Of a stretch of DNA of 64,000 nt, positions 54,131 to 64,000 are shown piece by piece (the stretch's first letter is position 1; every line of letters starts with the position of its first letter). The DNA is from Pseudomonadota bacterium (GTDB lineage Bacteria; Pseudomonadota; Gammaproteobacteria; Burkholderiales; Burkholderiaceae_C). A program made the position numbers and the translations under genes. The notes beneath the pieces are model-generated. The model did no database searches. It had not been told where the DNA came from and worked only from the letters and a program-made list of their open reading frames with translations. The stretch is from positions 496,001 through 560,000 of the forward strand of contig JAKARB010000001.1 of assembly GCA_021819435.1 (NCBI GenBank), written 5' to 3'.

Positions 54131-54808
54131 TCAGTTGCTGGGGTCAAGGCTGTCGGTAGGCGGCAGCAGGGGCCCTGTGTCCGAGTTGTCCGGGGTGTAT
54201 GGCGACAGGCGCTGCTGGCCTGCGGGCCGAATGGGCGATGTGCTCTGTTCTGGCGTGGCGGGTTTGACGGTGGCTCCCATCGGAGGTCGTATGGGCGCAT
54301 AGGCGTCACGGATCTGGCGCTGTGCGTGGTCGATCAGCCATTGACCCGCATCAATCTGGACATAGACATAGCCCTGGTCGTAGAGGTCGCGGTCGGCGTC
54401 TTCCCAGGGCTTGAACCACAGCCGCAGGATCCGGGCCGATGAGCGCAGTGGCAGCGCCAGGCTGGGGGGCTGCGCCAAGGGTAGGGCAGTGGCTTTGGCG
54501 GATGCCACCGCTGATGCCGGGCGAGGCTGTGGCGACCCGGGTGCAGGATTGGTGGCTGACTCGCCATTGGATTTGGCGGCCATGCGGCGCTTGGCCACCT
54601 GGGCGGGCAGGTTGTCCTGAACGGCGTTGGCATAGGTGCCCGATACCGAGGTGCAAGTCACCCCGTCCGGGGCTTTGCACGCGTAATCGGAGCTGCCGCC
54701 CAGGCCGGAGAGGTTCATGCAACCCGACAAGCTCAGCAGCAGGCAACCCAGAAGCCAGATCGGGCGTACGGAGTGGGCGCGGGCAGTGAGGTGACCAGGG
54801 GCGTTCAT
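54131..54808 (-). CDS. traV: Conjugal transfer outer-membrane lipoprotein TraV
   Basis: A 225-residue lipoprotein with the lipobox LSGC at about residues 27-30 ([17 protein letters not shown]). The TraV cysteine pattern follows directly ([20 protein letters not shown]), then a Pro/Ala-rich linker and a C-terminal domain ([20 protein letters not shown]). TraV anchors the TraB/TraK core complex in the outer membrane and is the VirB7-like member. The start overlaps the dsbC stop by ATGA. Confidence 0.93.
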   Translation of the reverse strand: MNAPGHLTARAHSVRPIWLLGCLLLSLSGCMNLSGLGGSSDYACKAPDGVTCTSVSGTYANAVQDNLPAQVAKRRMAAKSNGESATNPAPGSPQPRPASAVASAKATALPLAQPPSLALPLRSSARILRLWFKPWEDADRDLYDQGYVYVQIDAGQWLIDHAQRQIRDAYAPIRPPMGATVKPATPEQSTSPIRPAGQQRLSPYTPDNSDTGPLLPPTDSLDPSN

Positions 54809-55653
54809 GGCTGAACCTCCAGAGTGGACGGTTTCAGGCGGGCCTGGATCACCTGGTGATCGACGTAGCCTTCGGTGCGGCTGCCATCTGCCCAGATCAG
54901 GGTGGGTGTGGCTTGAACGCCAAGGCGCTGCGCCAAAGCCAGGTTGCGGGCCACGGGGTGATCGCATCGCCCTGGGGCATTGATCACGGTGGTATCGCCC
55001 TGCACCATGTAGCGCTGCCAGGCTTGAGCCCGGTCCGGGGCGCACCAGATGGCGATGGGCTTGGCCTCACCCTGAAAGGGCAGCATGAAGGTGTAGACCG
55101 TGACGTTGTCGAGCCGGGCCAACTCCGGTTCCAGTTGCTTGCAGTAGCCGCAGCCCGGGTCGCTGAACACGGCGATCTGCCGCTGGCCGTTGCCCCGCAC
55201 GGTCTTGATGGCGTCTGCCATTGGCAGTTGGTCAAAGGCGATGGGCGCAGAGGTCGGTGCGGATGTCGGTGCTGATGTCGTTGCGGTAGGCGTAGCGGGT
55301 GCTATCGCGCCCTGCCTGGCCGCCAGGGCCATTCGTGGCCCGGTGATGTCGGTCATGGTCTGTGTGTCAAAGACATGGCCGAACACGAAGTAGCGTGGCT
55401 GGCGGGCCGACACATAGGCCACGTTTCCGTTCATCCAGACTTCGTACAGCCCGCTGATGGGTGAAGGCAGCACCTGGGTGAAGCGCGTGCTGGGGTTGGC
55501 CTTCCTGAGTGCAGCCAGGAGGCGAGCCTCTTGCGATGGCGGGGTGCCAGCCCAGGCGGTGCCATTGACCAGCATCGTGAACAGTGCCCAGATCAGCGTC
55601 ACGGCCTGGAGCCTGCCTCGCAGAGGCGGGCGCATGTCAGTAGTTGTCATCAT
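54805..55653 (-). CDS. dsbC: DsbC-type thiol:disulfide isomerase
   Basis: A 282-residue exported protein with a signal peptide ([17 protein letters not shown]), an N-terminal dimerisation domain ([20 protein letters not shown]) and a thioredoxin-like catalytic domain with CGYC in [20 protein letters not shown], plus cis-Pro in [14 protein letters not shown]. It is expected to shuffle disulfides in the cysteine-rich TraU, TraN, TraV and TraH. An unusual Ala/Pro/Thr repeat linker (about residues 118-138) separates the domains. The start may be the ATG at 55653, which overlaps traB, or at 55635. Confidence 0.92.
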   Translation of the reverse strand: MMTTTDMRPPLRGRLQAVTLIWALFTMLVNGTAWAGTPPSQEARLLAALRKANPSTRFTQVLPSPISGLYEVWMNGNVAYVSARQPRYFVFGHVFDTQTMTDITGPRMALAARQGAIAPATPTATTSAPTSAPTSAPIAFDQLPMADAIKTVRGNGQRQIAVFSDPGCGYCKQLEPELARLDNVTVYTFMLPFQGEAKPIAIWCAPDRAQAWQRYMVQGDTTVINAPGRCDHPVARNLALAQRLGVQATPTLIWADGSRTEGYVDHQVIQARLKPSTLEVQP

Positions 55654-57178
55654 TGGCGGCTTTCAGGTAGCGGTCTTCGGGGGCGGGCTCAGCCGAGCGC
55701 GACAGCGTGCGGGAGGGGGTGCCGCCGGTACGGGTGTAGGCGTTGGCCGACATGGGCGCGTCGATACGCACGCCCTTGGTGATCACCACATCGATCTCGC
55801 GGCTGGCATCGATTTCGATCACCGGAAACGTGTTCTCGGCGAGCTTGATGTAGTACTGAGCCAGGCGGTCCAGGGCCTTGCCGACACCGGTGCCGATGCC
55901 TGCGCGGTAGGCGTCACTGCTGTTGCCACCGCTGCTGGCGATCGTGCCCAGAGCAGAGGTGCTGTAGGTGGTCGATGAAGTTGACAGGCCCTGGCCGATG
56001 CCACTGACCACGCCTGCCAGAAGGGCGTTGGCCAGCATCTGGCCTTGTTTGGTGACCAGTCGCCCGCGCATGCCCACCTTGCCGTCTTCGCCATAGACGC
56101 TGCCCTGGATCTTGACTTCCAGCGTGGCGCCGTCCGGGCGGACGCAGGACAGGTTCTCGGTGCGCAGGTAGGCTCGCTCCGAGCTGATGTCGCCGTAGCC
56201 TGCCGCGATCACGAAGCAGTCCCGGTATTCCCCCCGAAAGCGGTTGGGCAGGACCGAGTTGTCCGAGAGCCGGATCAGGACCGGATGCGGGTTGGACTGG
56301 GCCTGCCCGCCCGTGGGGGCATCCAGGCCACCAAGTAAGGTGCCGCGCGTGAAGCTGACGGGCAGGAAGGTCGAAACGGTGCGGGTGTCGGCTGTTGACG
56401 GTGATCCAGGCGTGGCATTGTTTGTGGTGCTTGCCGTGGCGCCTGTTGCAGCGGCCTTGGCCGATTCCCGGTCCACCAGAGAAACGCGCGTCAACACCGG
56501 GGCATTGAAAGGCATGTCCTGCGGTGCCATGCCCGGATCACCGAGGGGCATGGCACCTGCGGGCGATGTGCCGGGCGGCAGCGGTGGGGGAATGTTGATG
56601 CTCTGCCCATGAGGATTTGCATGGGGCAGAGCGGTGGACGCCGGAGGTGGTGGAAGGGGCAGGCTGGATGCCGGTGGCATCGTTGGGGGCGCGGGCGTGT
56701 TTGACGCTGCCGCAGCGTTGGGTGCCAAGGACATGCTGGCAGCCTGGCTGGCCGAGGTGAGTTTTTGCTCCAGTTCGGCAAAGCGCTGCATGGTGCGGGC
56801 CTCGAATGCCTGCCTGTCCTTGTTGAGCCGGTTCTGCTCATCGCGCTCGTTCTCGTATTGCGCCAGCTTGCGCCCTGCGGTGCCCACCCATTGGTCTACC
56901 GGGTTGACCTGTTGTCCCGGTGGCATCACCCCGATGTTTGTGACCGTGGCAGGCTGCGCGCTGCCGTTGTTCTTGGCGTCTGCGGTGGGCGAGCGCGTGT
57001 CGGTGAGGGCGAAGATCAGCCACAGCAGGCCGACACCACATACCAGGATGGCGGCCAGGGTGACGTACTGGCGTTGCCGTGGAGACAGCCTTTGAAGGGC
57101 ACTGCCCACGGCCCCCTTGATGCGGTCGAGCAAGCCGGTGACGCTCCCATTGGCTGCTTGGTCGAAAGGCGTGTTCAT
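55637..57178 (-). CDS. traB: Conjugal transfer pilus assembly protein TraB (VirB10-like)
   Basis: A 513-residue protein spanning the envelope. A transmembrane helix lies at about residues 38-58 ([16 protein letters not shown]), then a coiled coil ([20 protein letters not shown]) and a Pro-rich periplasmic stretch ([18 protein letters not shown]). The TrbI/VirB10 beta-barrel domain follows ([40 protein letters not shown]). It forms the core channel with TraK and TraV. It overlaps traK by ATGA and dsbC by 17 bases. Confidence 0.94.
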   Translation of the reverse strand: MNTPFDQAANGSVTGLLDRIKGAVGSALQRLSPRQRQYVTLAAILVCGVGLLWLIFALTDTRSPTADAKNNGSAQPATVTNIGVMPPGQQVNPVDQWVGTAGRKLAQYENERDEQNRLNKDRQAFEARTMQRFAELEQKLTSASQAASMSLAPNAAAASNTPAPPTMPPASSLPLPPPPASTALPHANPHGQSINIPPPLPPGTSPAGAMPLGDPGMAPQDMPFNAPVLTRVSLVDRESAKAAATGATASTTNNATPGSPSTADTRTVSTFLPVSFTRGTLLGGLDAPTGGQAQSNPHPVLIRLSDNSVLPNRFRGEYRDCFVIAAGYGDISSERAYLRTENLSCVRPDGATLEVKIQGSVYGEDGKVGMRGRLVTKQGQMLANALLAGVVSGIGQGLSTSSTTYSTSALGTIASSGGNSSDAYRAGIGTGVGKALDRLAQYYIKLAENTFPVIEIDASREIDVVITKGVRIDAPMSANAYTRTGGTPSRTLSRSAEPAPEDRYLKAANDDNY

Positions 57179-58029
57179 CGCGTGGCCTCCTGCCGGATCA
57201 CGAACACATTCGTGGTCTCTCCGGGTTGCAGGTTGTAGTTCTCGATGGACACGCCCATGACCTGGGCACCTTCGCGGTCAAATTCCTGCTCGGCCAGCAC
57301 CATCAAGGTCGGGCTGATGTTTTGCAGCAGGTATTTCTCGCCGACCAGGCCTCGCCCTTCATAGCGACGCATCAGGGAAAATCTCGCTTCGAGCCACAGG
57401 GGGACGAGGCGGTTGACCTCCTCAACGCGCACCTCGGGAGGCACTCGGTCAGAAGCCATCGCCACTAGCAAGGCCTTCATGGCTCGGATGTGGTTGGCCG
57501 AAGTGCCCAATGACATACCCGAGGGACTTGGGTTCGCGTTGTCCAGCTTCAGCAGCCTGGCACTGGGATCCCGGATGACGATGGTGTCTGCGGGGGTGTC
57601 CGAACGATGTAGCAGCAGGGTGTAGGTCGCCTGGGCGCTGGAGACGAACAGGTTGATGGGCTTGCTGGACTTGCCCACGGGTCGGAGGTAGACCTCGCCC
57701 TTGTCCTTGTCGCATTCGAGGACCAGTTCACCCGTGGGGTTGATGGCCGGACTGTTCTGGCTGTTGTTGGGGGGTGGGGTTCCGTTGGCGCAGTTGCTCG
57801 AATAGATGTTGCCGAACACATCGGTGATGGGCGCGCCATCGATGCGGATGCGCGTGGGCTCCTTGATCGACACCATGGCCTCAACGGAGACGCCGTCGCG
57901 GGCTTCAACCAACTGGAGCGCCCTGACGAGGCTTGGTGCCGTTGCCATCCCAACGGCTGTCACCAGGGCCAGCAGCAGGTTTGTCAGCGAAGTGGAGGGC
58001 TGCTGGCGTCGCTTGAAATCAGCTCGCAT
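57175..58029 (-). CDS. traK: Conjugal transfer protein TraK (VirB9-like)
   Basis: A 284-residue exported protein with a signal peptide (LLLALVTAVGMATAPSLVRA) and a secretin-like, beta-rich mature part (VSIKEPTRIRIDGAPITDVF, GEVYLRPVGKSSKPINLFVS), closing with NYNLQPGETTNVFVIRQE. It is the F-type equivalent of VirB9 in the outer-membrane core complex. It overlaps traE by 11 bases and traB by ATGA. Confidence 0.93.
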   Translation of the reverse strand: MRADFKRRQQPSTSLTNLLLALVTAVGMATAPSLVRALQLVEARDGVSVEAMVSIKEPTRIRIDGAPITDVFGNIYSSNCANGTPPPNNSQNSPAINPTGELVLECDKDKGEVYLRPVGKSSKPINLFVSSAQATYTLLLHRSDTPADTIVIRDPSARLLKLDNANPSPSGMSLGTSANHIRAMKALLVAMASDRVPPEVRVEEVNRLVPLWLEARFSLMRRYEGRGLVGEKYLLQNISPTLMVLAEQEFDREGAQVMGVSIENYNLQPGETTNVFVIRQEATR

Positions 58030-58582
58030 TGGGAACCTCCTTGAAGGTCTTGAGGTGCATGCGTGCCCCGTTGAAACTGAACTCGATCAGGTAGGCCTTG
58101 AGGTCGTTGGCGGTTTCGAAGCCATTGACCAGGGTGCGCAGTCGGCCACGCACCACGACGCTTTGCTTGTCCTCGCTGGGCACCAACTGCTGCGGCATGA
58201 ACATCGTGCTGGCGTTGATGCGCTTGAGCCGCTCGGCCTCGACCTCCTGCCGGGTCTTGAGCGGGCCGTATTGGTCGGGCTCCACATAGCCGAGCAGGAT
58301 GTTTTTCTTCCAGTCGATCGATGAGGGCGTGACGTCCAGCACCAGCCAGGCCATGAAACCACCCATCTGCTCCAGGTATTCGCCACTGGCCTTGTCTCGG
58401 CTGACCCAGAAGGTCTTGTCGATCGTGGGTGGCACGACCACCGTGCGCACCGTGCCAATCAGGTTGAGGATGACGAGCAGTGCCACAACATGCCCCGAAG
58501 CCAGTACGCCCACCGCGAGCCCCAGGCTGCGGTTGCGGCGACGCATCTCCTTGATGTCGCTGTTGAGTCGCTCGAAGTCCAT
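58019..58582 (-). CDS. traE: Conjugal transfer protein TraE (VirB5/8-like, F-type)
   Basis: A 187-residue bitopic inner-membrane protein. A transmembrane helix lies at about residues 20-42 (LAVGVLASGHVVALLVILNL), followed by the family sequence VVVPPTIDKTFWVSRDKASG and YLEQMGGFMAWLVLDVTPSS, ending in a conserved VRGRLRTLVNG stretch. F-type TraE corresponds structurally to VirB8-like assembly factors. It lies 14 bases after traL and overlaps traK. Confidence 0.93.
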   Translation of the reverse strand: MDFERLNSDIKEMRRRNRSLGLAVGVLASGHVVALLVILNLIGTVRTVVVPPTIDKTFWVSRDKASGEYLEQMGGFMAWLVLDVTPSSIDWKKNILLGYVEPDQYGPLKTRQEVEAERLKRINASTMFMPQQLVPSEDKQSVVVRGRLRTLVNGFETANDLKAYLIEFSFNGARMHLKTFKEVPNAS

Positions 58583-58596
58583 GGCGTGCTCCAGAC

Positions 58597-58896
58597 TCAG
58601 CCGACCATGCGGCGGATGTGCGAGGGCGGGGTGGCGCGCATCGCGGTCATGGGGCTGGGCGGCAGGTGCCAGTACAGCCAGTGCATCGCGAAGGCCTGGT
58701 GCTTGTCGGCCTTGATGCGGGCGATCCAGCGCGACAGGAAGATCCCCGCACCTGCGCAGGCCGCAAAGGCCAGCTTGGTGCCCGACAGGTAGCCGACAAA
58801 GAAAAAGAAGATCACCGGGGCGGCCACATCGATGTCCCAGAAGCCGATCTTCCAGGGGTCATCCAGGCGACGGGGGATGTAGGTGTCGGCTTGCAT
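58597..58896 (-). CDS. traL: Conjugal transfer protein TraL
   Basis: A 99-residue inner-membrane protein. YIPRRLDDPWKIGFWDIDVA at the N-terminus is the TraL signature and is followed by two closely spaced transmembrane helices (about 28-60). It corresponds to VirB3. It lies between traA and traE, as in the F plasmid. Confidence 0.94.
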   Translation of the reverse strand: MQADTYIPRRLDDPWKIGFWDIDVAAPVIFFFFVGYLSGTKLAFAACAGAGIFLSRWIARIKADKHQAFAMHWLYWHLPPSPMTAMRATPPSHIRRMVG

Positions 58897-58924
58897 GTCA
58901 GGCTCCTGCAGGTTTGGGCTGACC

Positions 58925-59338
58925 TCAGACGACGGCGCCCATGATGGCGCCCGCGATCACCAGGCCTACCGCACCGAAGATGGCCAGGCCCACGTAGAAC
59001 AGCACCGGCCCGAAATTGCGCAGGGCCGACAGCGAGATCAGGGCGACCACGAAACCGACGAAGCCGACCAGGGCCTTGACGCTAGGCCCCAGCGCGGAGA
59101 TCTGGGCGAGGGCGGATGTCAGCGGCCCGGTGATGCCGGTGAACGCCACCAGGTCGAGGGCGAAACCAGGCATGGACAGGCCCAAGCCCAGGGTGAGCAT
59201 GGCCAGCGCCGAGGCCACACGCCAGCGCTTGTGTGTGGGCTTGCCGGTGACTCGGGCACTGGATGGGTTGCTTTGCTGATCATCCTGTTGGACAGTTTGA
59301 CGAACAGGGACGAAGGGATGGATGATGGCTGTGCGCAT
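58925..59338 (-). CDS. traA: Conjugative pilin TraA
   Basis: A 137-residue prepilin. A long basic leader (residues 1-58) ends in a hydrophobic signal with a cleavage-like site after LSMPGFA. The mature part of about 79 residues (LDLVAFTGITGPLTSALAQI) has the two hydrophobic helices of F-type pilins (SVKALVGFVGFVVALISLSA, FYVGLAIFGAVGLVIAGAI). Start 59338 follows CAGGAGATTCCC and is preferred over upstream ATGs. It heads the traALEKB series. Confidence 0.88.
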   Translation of the reverse strand: MRTAIIHPFVPVRQTVQQDDQQSNPSSARVTGKPTHKRWRVASALAMLTLGLGLSMPGFALDLVAFTGITGPLTSALAQISALGPSVKALVGFVGFVVALISLSALRNFGPVLFYVGLAIFGAVGLVIAGAIMGAVV

Positions 59339-59465
59339 GGGAATCTCCTGGCTGGGTTGCGCGTCAAGGCCTGACGCAGGCGGGGGCGATCCTGCGAACG
59401 TGTGAGCACGTCTCAGGAGGGGGATGCGGTGGGCGACGGGCTCACGGGTGAGGGCCATTGGTGTG

Positions 59466-60134
59466 TCATGGCCCACCCTCGGATGAGGCTGTGAACACGA
59501 CCTCAACGCGACGATTGCGGGCTCGGCCCTCAGGTGTGTCGTTGTTGGCGATGTAGCAGCACAGGCCTCTGGCATCGATGCGGATGTCATTGGGGTGTGA
59601 GGGACTGATGCGCTTGATGTGATCTCGAACGGCATCAGCCCGAGCTAGCGCGATGGCCTGATTGGGCGCATCAGGGCCGACGTTGTCGGTGCGTCCCACG
59701 ATGAGCACACGCTGGGCACGTCCCAGGGCTTTGGCTGCGCTGTTCAGCAGGGTCCGGTGTACAGGTGTCAGCACCGCACTGTCGGTTGCAAACTCCAGGA
59801 CCAGCACCTGAGGCTTGTGCAGCGGGGCAGGCTTGGTCACTTCAGTTGGCGCGACGGATGCAAGGGCGCGCGCGTTGCCTCGCATCGAAGGCTGCGGCTG
59901 TGCATCGGCCACAGCCAGCGTTTTGGGTGTGGTGGTAGGACAGGCAGGCTCGACGCACTGGGCAAAGTACGCGTCGCGGCCACGTTCAAGCTGCGCGATG
60001 TGTGAGGCGTTCCGCTTAGCTTGTGGTATCGCGGTTGCATGGCCCTGCTTGGCGGGCAAGGTGCAAGACGAGAAGGCAAACAGAATCACCGCTGCCGAGG
60101 CGCTGGTCATGGCGAGGTCCTGTACCCGCGTCAT
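59466..60134 (-). CDS. OmpA-like lipoprotein in the transfer operon
   Basis: A 222-residue protein. The hydrophobic N-terminus ends in a lipobox (ILFAFSSCTLP), suggesting an outer-membrane lipoprotein. The C-terminal OmpA peptidoglycan-binding domain (residues about 115-220) includes VLEFATDSAVLTPVHRTLLN and VLIVGRTDNVGPDAPNQAIA, then ARNRRVEVVF. It overlaps the lytic transglycosylase gene by ATGA and precedes traA. It may anchor the transfer apparatus to the cell wall; this is not a standard F-plasmid gene. Confidence 0.83.
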   Translation of the reverse strand: MTRVQDLAMTSASAAVILFAFSSCTLPAKQGHATAIPQAKRNASHIAQLERGRDAYFAQCVEPACPTTTPKTLAVADAQPQPSMRGNARALASVAPTEVTKPAPLHKPQVLVLEFATDSAVLTPVHRTLLNSAAKALGRAQRVLIVGRTDNVGPDAPNQAIALARADAVRDHIKRISPSHPNDIRIDARGLCCYIANNDTPEGRARNRRVEVVFTASSEGGP

Positions 60135-60673
60135 GGCGACACCCGAGCGGCAAGGATGAAGAGGGGCTGCTTTGCCTCTGATCGGCTCTGCGGCCATACG
60201 GCGGTTGGCTGTGGGGACTGGATTGCCGAGGCGTGCAACTGCCGATAGACCTTCCAGGCGTAGCGTCTGCGTGCGCTCTGGCAGGCCACTCCCTTGAGTT
60301 GGGTACACGCTGCGTTGTAGGCACCCACCCCATCCCAGGTCAGCCCTTGCTTGGCCAGGGTTTGGGCAAGCAGCCAGGCGCCCACATGGATGTTCGTGCA
60401 AGGGCTGTACAGGTCGCTTTCGGTGATGCCGAACCGTGCCAGCGCAGGCAGGTTCGAGCTGTTGATCTGCATCAGCCCGATGTCATAGCTGCCCGTGCGT
60501 TGGCGGTGGCTGAGGTTGATTGCATTTGGATTGAGGTGCGACTCGACCTTTGCAACGGCATAGAGCAATTGCGATGACACGCCATATCGATGCGCCGCCT
60601 CGTCCCAGCAAGCCAGGGCGTGTGCCGGCAGGCTCAGCAGCGCAAGACATCCAGACAAGGGACCCCATTGCAT
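60131..60673 (-). CDS. Lytic transglycosylase (VirB1/Slt type)
   Basis: A 180-residue exported protein with a signal peptide (LSGCLALLSLPAHALA). The SLT domain has its catalytic Glu in LYAVAKVESHLNPNAINLSH (residue about 44) and the landmarks SYDIGLMQINSSNLPAL and VGAYNAACTQLKG. It opens the peptidoglycan for assembly of the transfer channel, like VirB1 or F-plasmid Orf169. GGAGTGCGCC precedes the ATG at 60673. Confidence 0.92.
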   Translation of the reverse strand: MQWGPLSGCLALLSLPAHALACWDEAAHRYGVSSQLLYAVAKVESHLNPNAINLSHRQRTGSYDIGLMQINSSNLPALARFGITESDLYSPCTNIHVGAWLLAQTLAKQGLTWDGVGAYNAACTQLKGVACQSARRRYAWKVYRQLHASAIQSPQPTAVWPQSRSEAKQPLFILAARVSP

Positions 60674-60871
60674 GGCGCACTCCAAACAAGACCGATGAAT
60701 CCGCCAATGCACGTTGCGCGGCGGGACGGATGGGGTGAGACCGGCACGGTGCCGATCAAGGTCTTGTTCAGGTCTGCCGTGGTTGGACGACCTTGGCGTG
60801 GTCAGGGCACGTGAATCGTTTGGAGATTCTTCATGCCATGTGCTGGTCAGAGCGCTGGGCGGTCGATGGCC

Positions 60872-61369
60872 TCAGCGGGTCTGTGTGGCGTGCTCTGGAC
60901 GGAAGCGCTGTGCCATGTTGATGCGAGCTTGTTGAAGGACGCTGGCGCCGGTCTCATCCGCCTGTTGACACAGCGCCACGCAGGCGGTGGTCAAGTGGTC
61001 GAGCTGGAACTTCGGGTTGGGGTGCCGATTGGCGGGTGAGCGCTGCAACTCAAGGAGCAAGTCGTACTGCGGTCGCCACATGGCTTCCCGACGACGAGGC
61101 GTATTGGGCGAGCGGGCCACAAGCTCGGTTCCGAGAAAGCTGAAGATCTGTCTTGCCGCTTCGGGGCCGGAGAAGACCTGGGAGACGCAGGCACTGATCA
61201 GGTCAGGAAATCGAAAGATCGGGCCGACGTTGCGATCGGACTTGAGCACGCCATAAAGCCAGACATGTTCTTCCAGCCACAGCCGCGTTTCGATGACGTC
61301 GGACGGCTGGGATTCCACTGTTGCGGTGTGTCGAGAGTCCTGAAATCCGGGCGGTGCAGCGGTGAGCAT
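60872..61369 (-). CDS. Conserved-looking hypothetical protein at the head of the tra region
   Basis: A 165-residue soluble protein without a signal peptide or membrane segments. It has several Trp-rich motifs (VIETRLWLEEHVWLYGVLKS, REAMWRPQYDLLLELQRSPA) and a C-terminal helical region with two cysteines (TTACVALCQQADETGASVLQ). The family is not recognised. AGAGGTACGCACC before ATG 61369 favours that start over 61417. It lies about 200 bases upstream of the transglycosylase gene on the same strand; a regulatory or accessory role in transfer is possible. Confidence 0.62.
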   Translation of the reverse strand: MLTAAPPGFQDSRHTATVESQPSDVIETRLWLEEHVWLYGVLKSDRNVGPIFRFPDLISACVSQVFSGPEAARQIFSFLGTELVARSPNTPRRREAMWRPQYDLLLELQRSPANRHPNPKFQLDHLTTACVALCQQADETGASVLQQARINMAQRFRPEHATQTR

Positions 61370-61549
61370 GGTGCGTACCTCTGTTCTCTGATTCGGCAAT
61401 CGCTCGGATGAGCGCATGAGTACAGATTAGGGCCAGGGTACAGCATGGTCACGGGTGAATGCGGGCTTTGTCATGGGGATTTCGGCTCCAGTTCATAGCG
61501 AGTACTGACGCGGTACGGCCAAGATGGAGGAGTTCAATTTCCGCGAGAC

Positions 61550-61574
61550 AAAAAAAAGCCCGCCGATCAGCGGG
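61550..61574 (-). terminator. Intrinsic terminator, minus strand
   Basis: CCCGC and GCGGG pair around a 6-base loop and run into eight consecutive T residues on the minus strand. It lies 4 bases after the stop of the small frame at 61578-61853 and before the hypothetical gene at 60872. Confidence 0.7.
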
Positions 61575-61577
61575 TGA

Positions 61578-61853
61578 TCAGCGAGCACAAGACGCATCGC
61601 TGTCATCACGGTGCGCCACCGGCTCAGGGAGGAAACGCCGGGCCGAGGTACGAACCTGCAGCAGCCAAATGATAAGGGGATTGGCGGCGATGTGGCCTGA
61701 GCACGGGTGTGCCCAGGCCATAGAGCAAGCGTTGCCATGTGCAAGTAGCCAGTTTTCCCATTCAAATTCGGGGAGGGCGCTCGCATTTCTGTCAATGCGC
61801 GCGGCGTGGAGACGCCGGCAAGGCCAATGGCTCATGCACTGCAAATGGGCCAT
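61578..61853 (-). CDS. Possible small protein gene ending at a terminator
   Basis: A 91-codon frame (MAHLQCMSHWPCRRLHAARI) with a GAGG ribosome-like sequence 10 bases before the ATG and a terminator right after the stop. No family is recognised, and codon use is less regular than in the tra genes, so it may be chance. The rest of the 61418-62065 interval holds no other supported gene. An origin of transfer or regulatory DNA could lie here but no defined structure was identified. Confidence 0.33.
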   Translation of the reverse strand: MAHLQCMSHWPCRRLHAARIDRNASALPEFEWENWLLAHGNACSMAWAHPCSGHIAANPLIIWLLQVRTSARRFLPEPVAHRDDSDASCAR

Positions 61854-62065
61854 CTGGCCGACACCTCAAGGGTGGTGGCGAGATCCAGTTCTACGAGATT
61901 GGACCAGCCATGCAGCAACGAGAAAAGCCTCTGAATTGCGGCGACGCCAACAAATGCATGGACAGCCAAGAGCCCGAGCGCATTTCAGCGTGAACTGGCT
62001 GCCAAATGCAAAGCACCACGCTTCTGCGCCACCCTATAGTTTCTGCGGGAGGCGTGGGAGAGGGG

Positions 62066-62518
62066 CTATCTACCAAGGCCATGTACCGAATCGATGTGCT
62101 GGTGGCCGGTTTGCGAGGGCTGTTGATTCCCGTTGCTCAGTTCTTTTAGGATGCCGCAGTCGGCTGATTCCTTGGCCTCACCGCACTGGGAACGCAAGCT
62201 CTCCAACTGTGCCTTCAGGGCCACCAGCTCATCAATTCGCTGGGTGACATGACCAAGGTGCTCATCGAGCACACGGTTGGCATCTTCGCAACTCTGGGAG
62301 GGCTTGTCCTTCAGTCCAAGCAAGACACGAACTTCGTCGAGGCCCATGTCCAGGGAGCGGCAGCGCCGTATGAAGGCCAGTCGCTCAACGTGCTCAACAT
62401 CGTAGATGCGATAGTTCGTGGCCGTGCGCGCGGGCTCGGGCAGGAGTCCTTCCCTTTCGTAGTAGCGGATGGTCTCCACCTGAGTGCCGGTGAGGTTGGC
62501 AAGATCGCCGATTTTCAT
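62066..62518 (-). CDS. cadR: MerR-family Cd(II)/Pb(II)-responsive regulator CadR
   Basis: A 150-residue metalloregulator. The MerR winged helix spans MKIGDLANLTGTQVETIRYY to about residue 70, followed by the dimerisation helix. Metal ligands match CadR: Cys77 (SQSCEDAN), Cys112 (RSQCGEA), Cys121 (SADCGILKEL), plus a C-terminal His cluster (GHQHIDSVH, residues 139-146). It binds the elongated spacer of its target promoter and activates metal efflux. Here it is co-oriented with and 33 bases downstream of the ATPase gene, whereas cadR and cadA are often divergent. Confidence 0.9.
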   Translation of the reverse strand: MKIGDLANLTGTQVETIRYYEREGLLPEPARTATNYRIYDVEHVERLAFIRRCRSLDMGLDEVRVLLGLKDKPSQSCEDANRVLDEHLGHVTQRIDELVALKAQLESLRSQCGEAKESADCGILKELSNGNQQPSQTGHQHIDSVHGLGR

Positions 62519-62551
62519 TGGACGCCTCTCTGTTTGATGAAAGCCAGTGGC

Positions 62552-64000
<1,449 letters not shown>

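Overview
The window looks like a high-G+C betaproteobacterial (Burkholderiales-type) chromosome that carries a large integrative conjugative element (ICE) in guaA. The host assignment rests on the smpB / ratA / rnfH cluster, the guaB-guaA neighbourhood and a TRAP-DctPQ system beside a DctB/DctR-like pair. No rRNA gene, tRNA gene or CRISPR array was seen, so the genus is not resolved.

Chromosomal part (1-18065). It opens with a TRAP transporter (dctQ cut by the window edge, dctP), a divergent sensor kinase and a FixJ-type regulator split by an in-frame amber codon. Next come arfB, a DGPF/YCII - glyoxalase - ECF42-like sigma factor module, rimO, metC, a metal-dependent hydrolase, smpB, ratA, rnfH and a DUF4124 protein. 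The part ends with guaB, an MFS exporter and guaA.

ICE left end and cargo (18066-about 38118). A P4-type tyrosine integrase lies directly after guaA, and the element runs past the right edge of the window, so at least about 46 kb is visible. Cargo, in order: a RES-domain toxin-like gene; an AbiEi/AbiEii pair whose toxin is cut by IS110 debris; a TetR / cupin / GST / AhpD-like group; an IS5-family element with 4-bp target duplications inside an IS3-type remnant; a BtrH-like acyltransferase with two hotdog thioesterases; a scar made of ABC-2 permease, alkB and dnaE fragments; an MCP - AraC - alkB module; and a XylM/XylA-like two-component monooxygenase with a divergent AraC regulator. The two hydroxylase systems suggest a hydrocarbon-oxidation element.

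ICE conjugation part (about 38119-62065). A second IS5 element splits a small membrane-protein gene exactly at a TTAG duplication. After it, all on the minus strand and read from right to left, comes a nearly contiguous F-type type IV secretion operon: a conserved hypothetical, lytic transglycosylase, OmpA-like lipoprotein, traA, traL, traE, traK, traB, dsbC, traV, traC, trbI, a TraF-type signal peptidase, a hypothetical, traW, traU, trbC, traN, a hypothetical, traF, traH and traG. Many junctions are ATGA overlaps, which suggests translational coupling. Relaxase, coupling protein and oriT were not found and probably lie beyond the right edge.

Right edge (62066-64000). A CadR-type MerR regulator lies downstream of, and on the same strand as, a heavy-metal P-type ATPase cut by the edge. 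That ATPase carries an SPC membrane motif and an HEGST motif, typical of the P1B-4 subgroup rather than classical CadA/ZntA.
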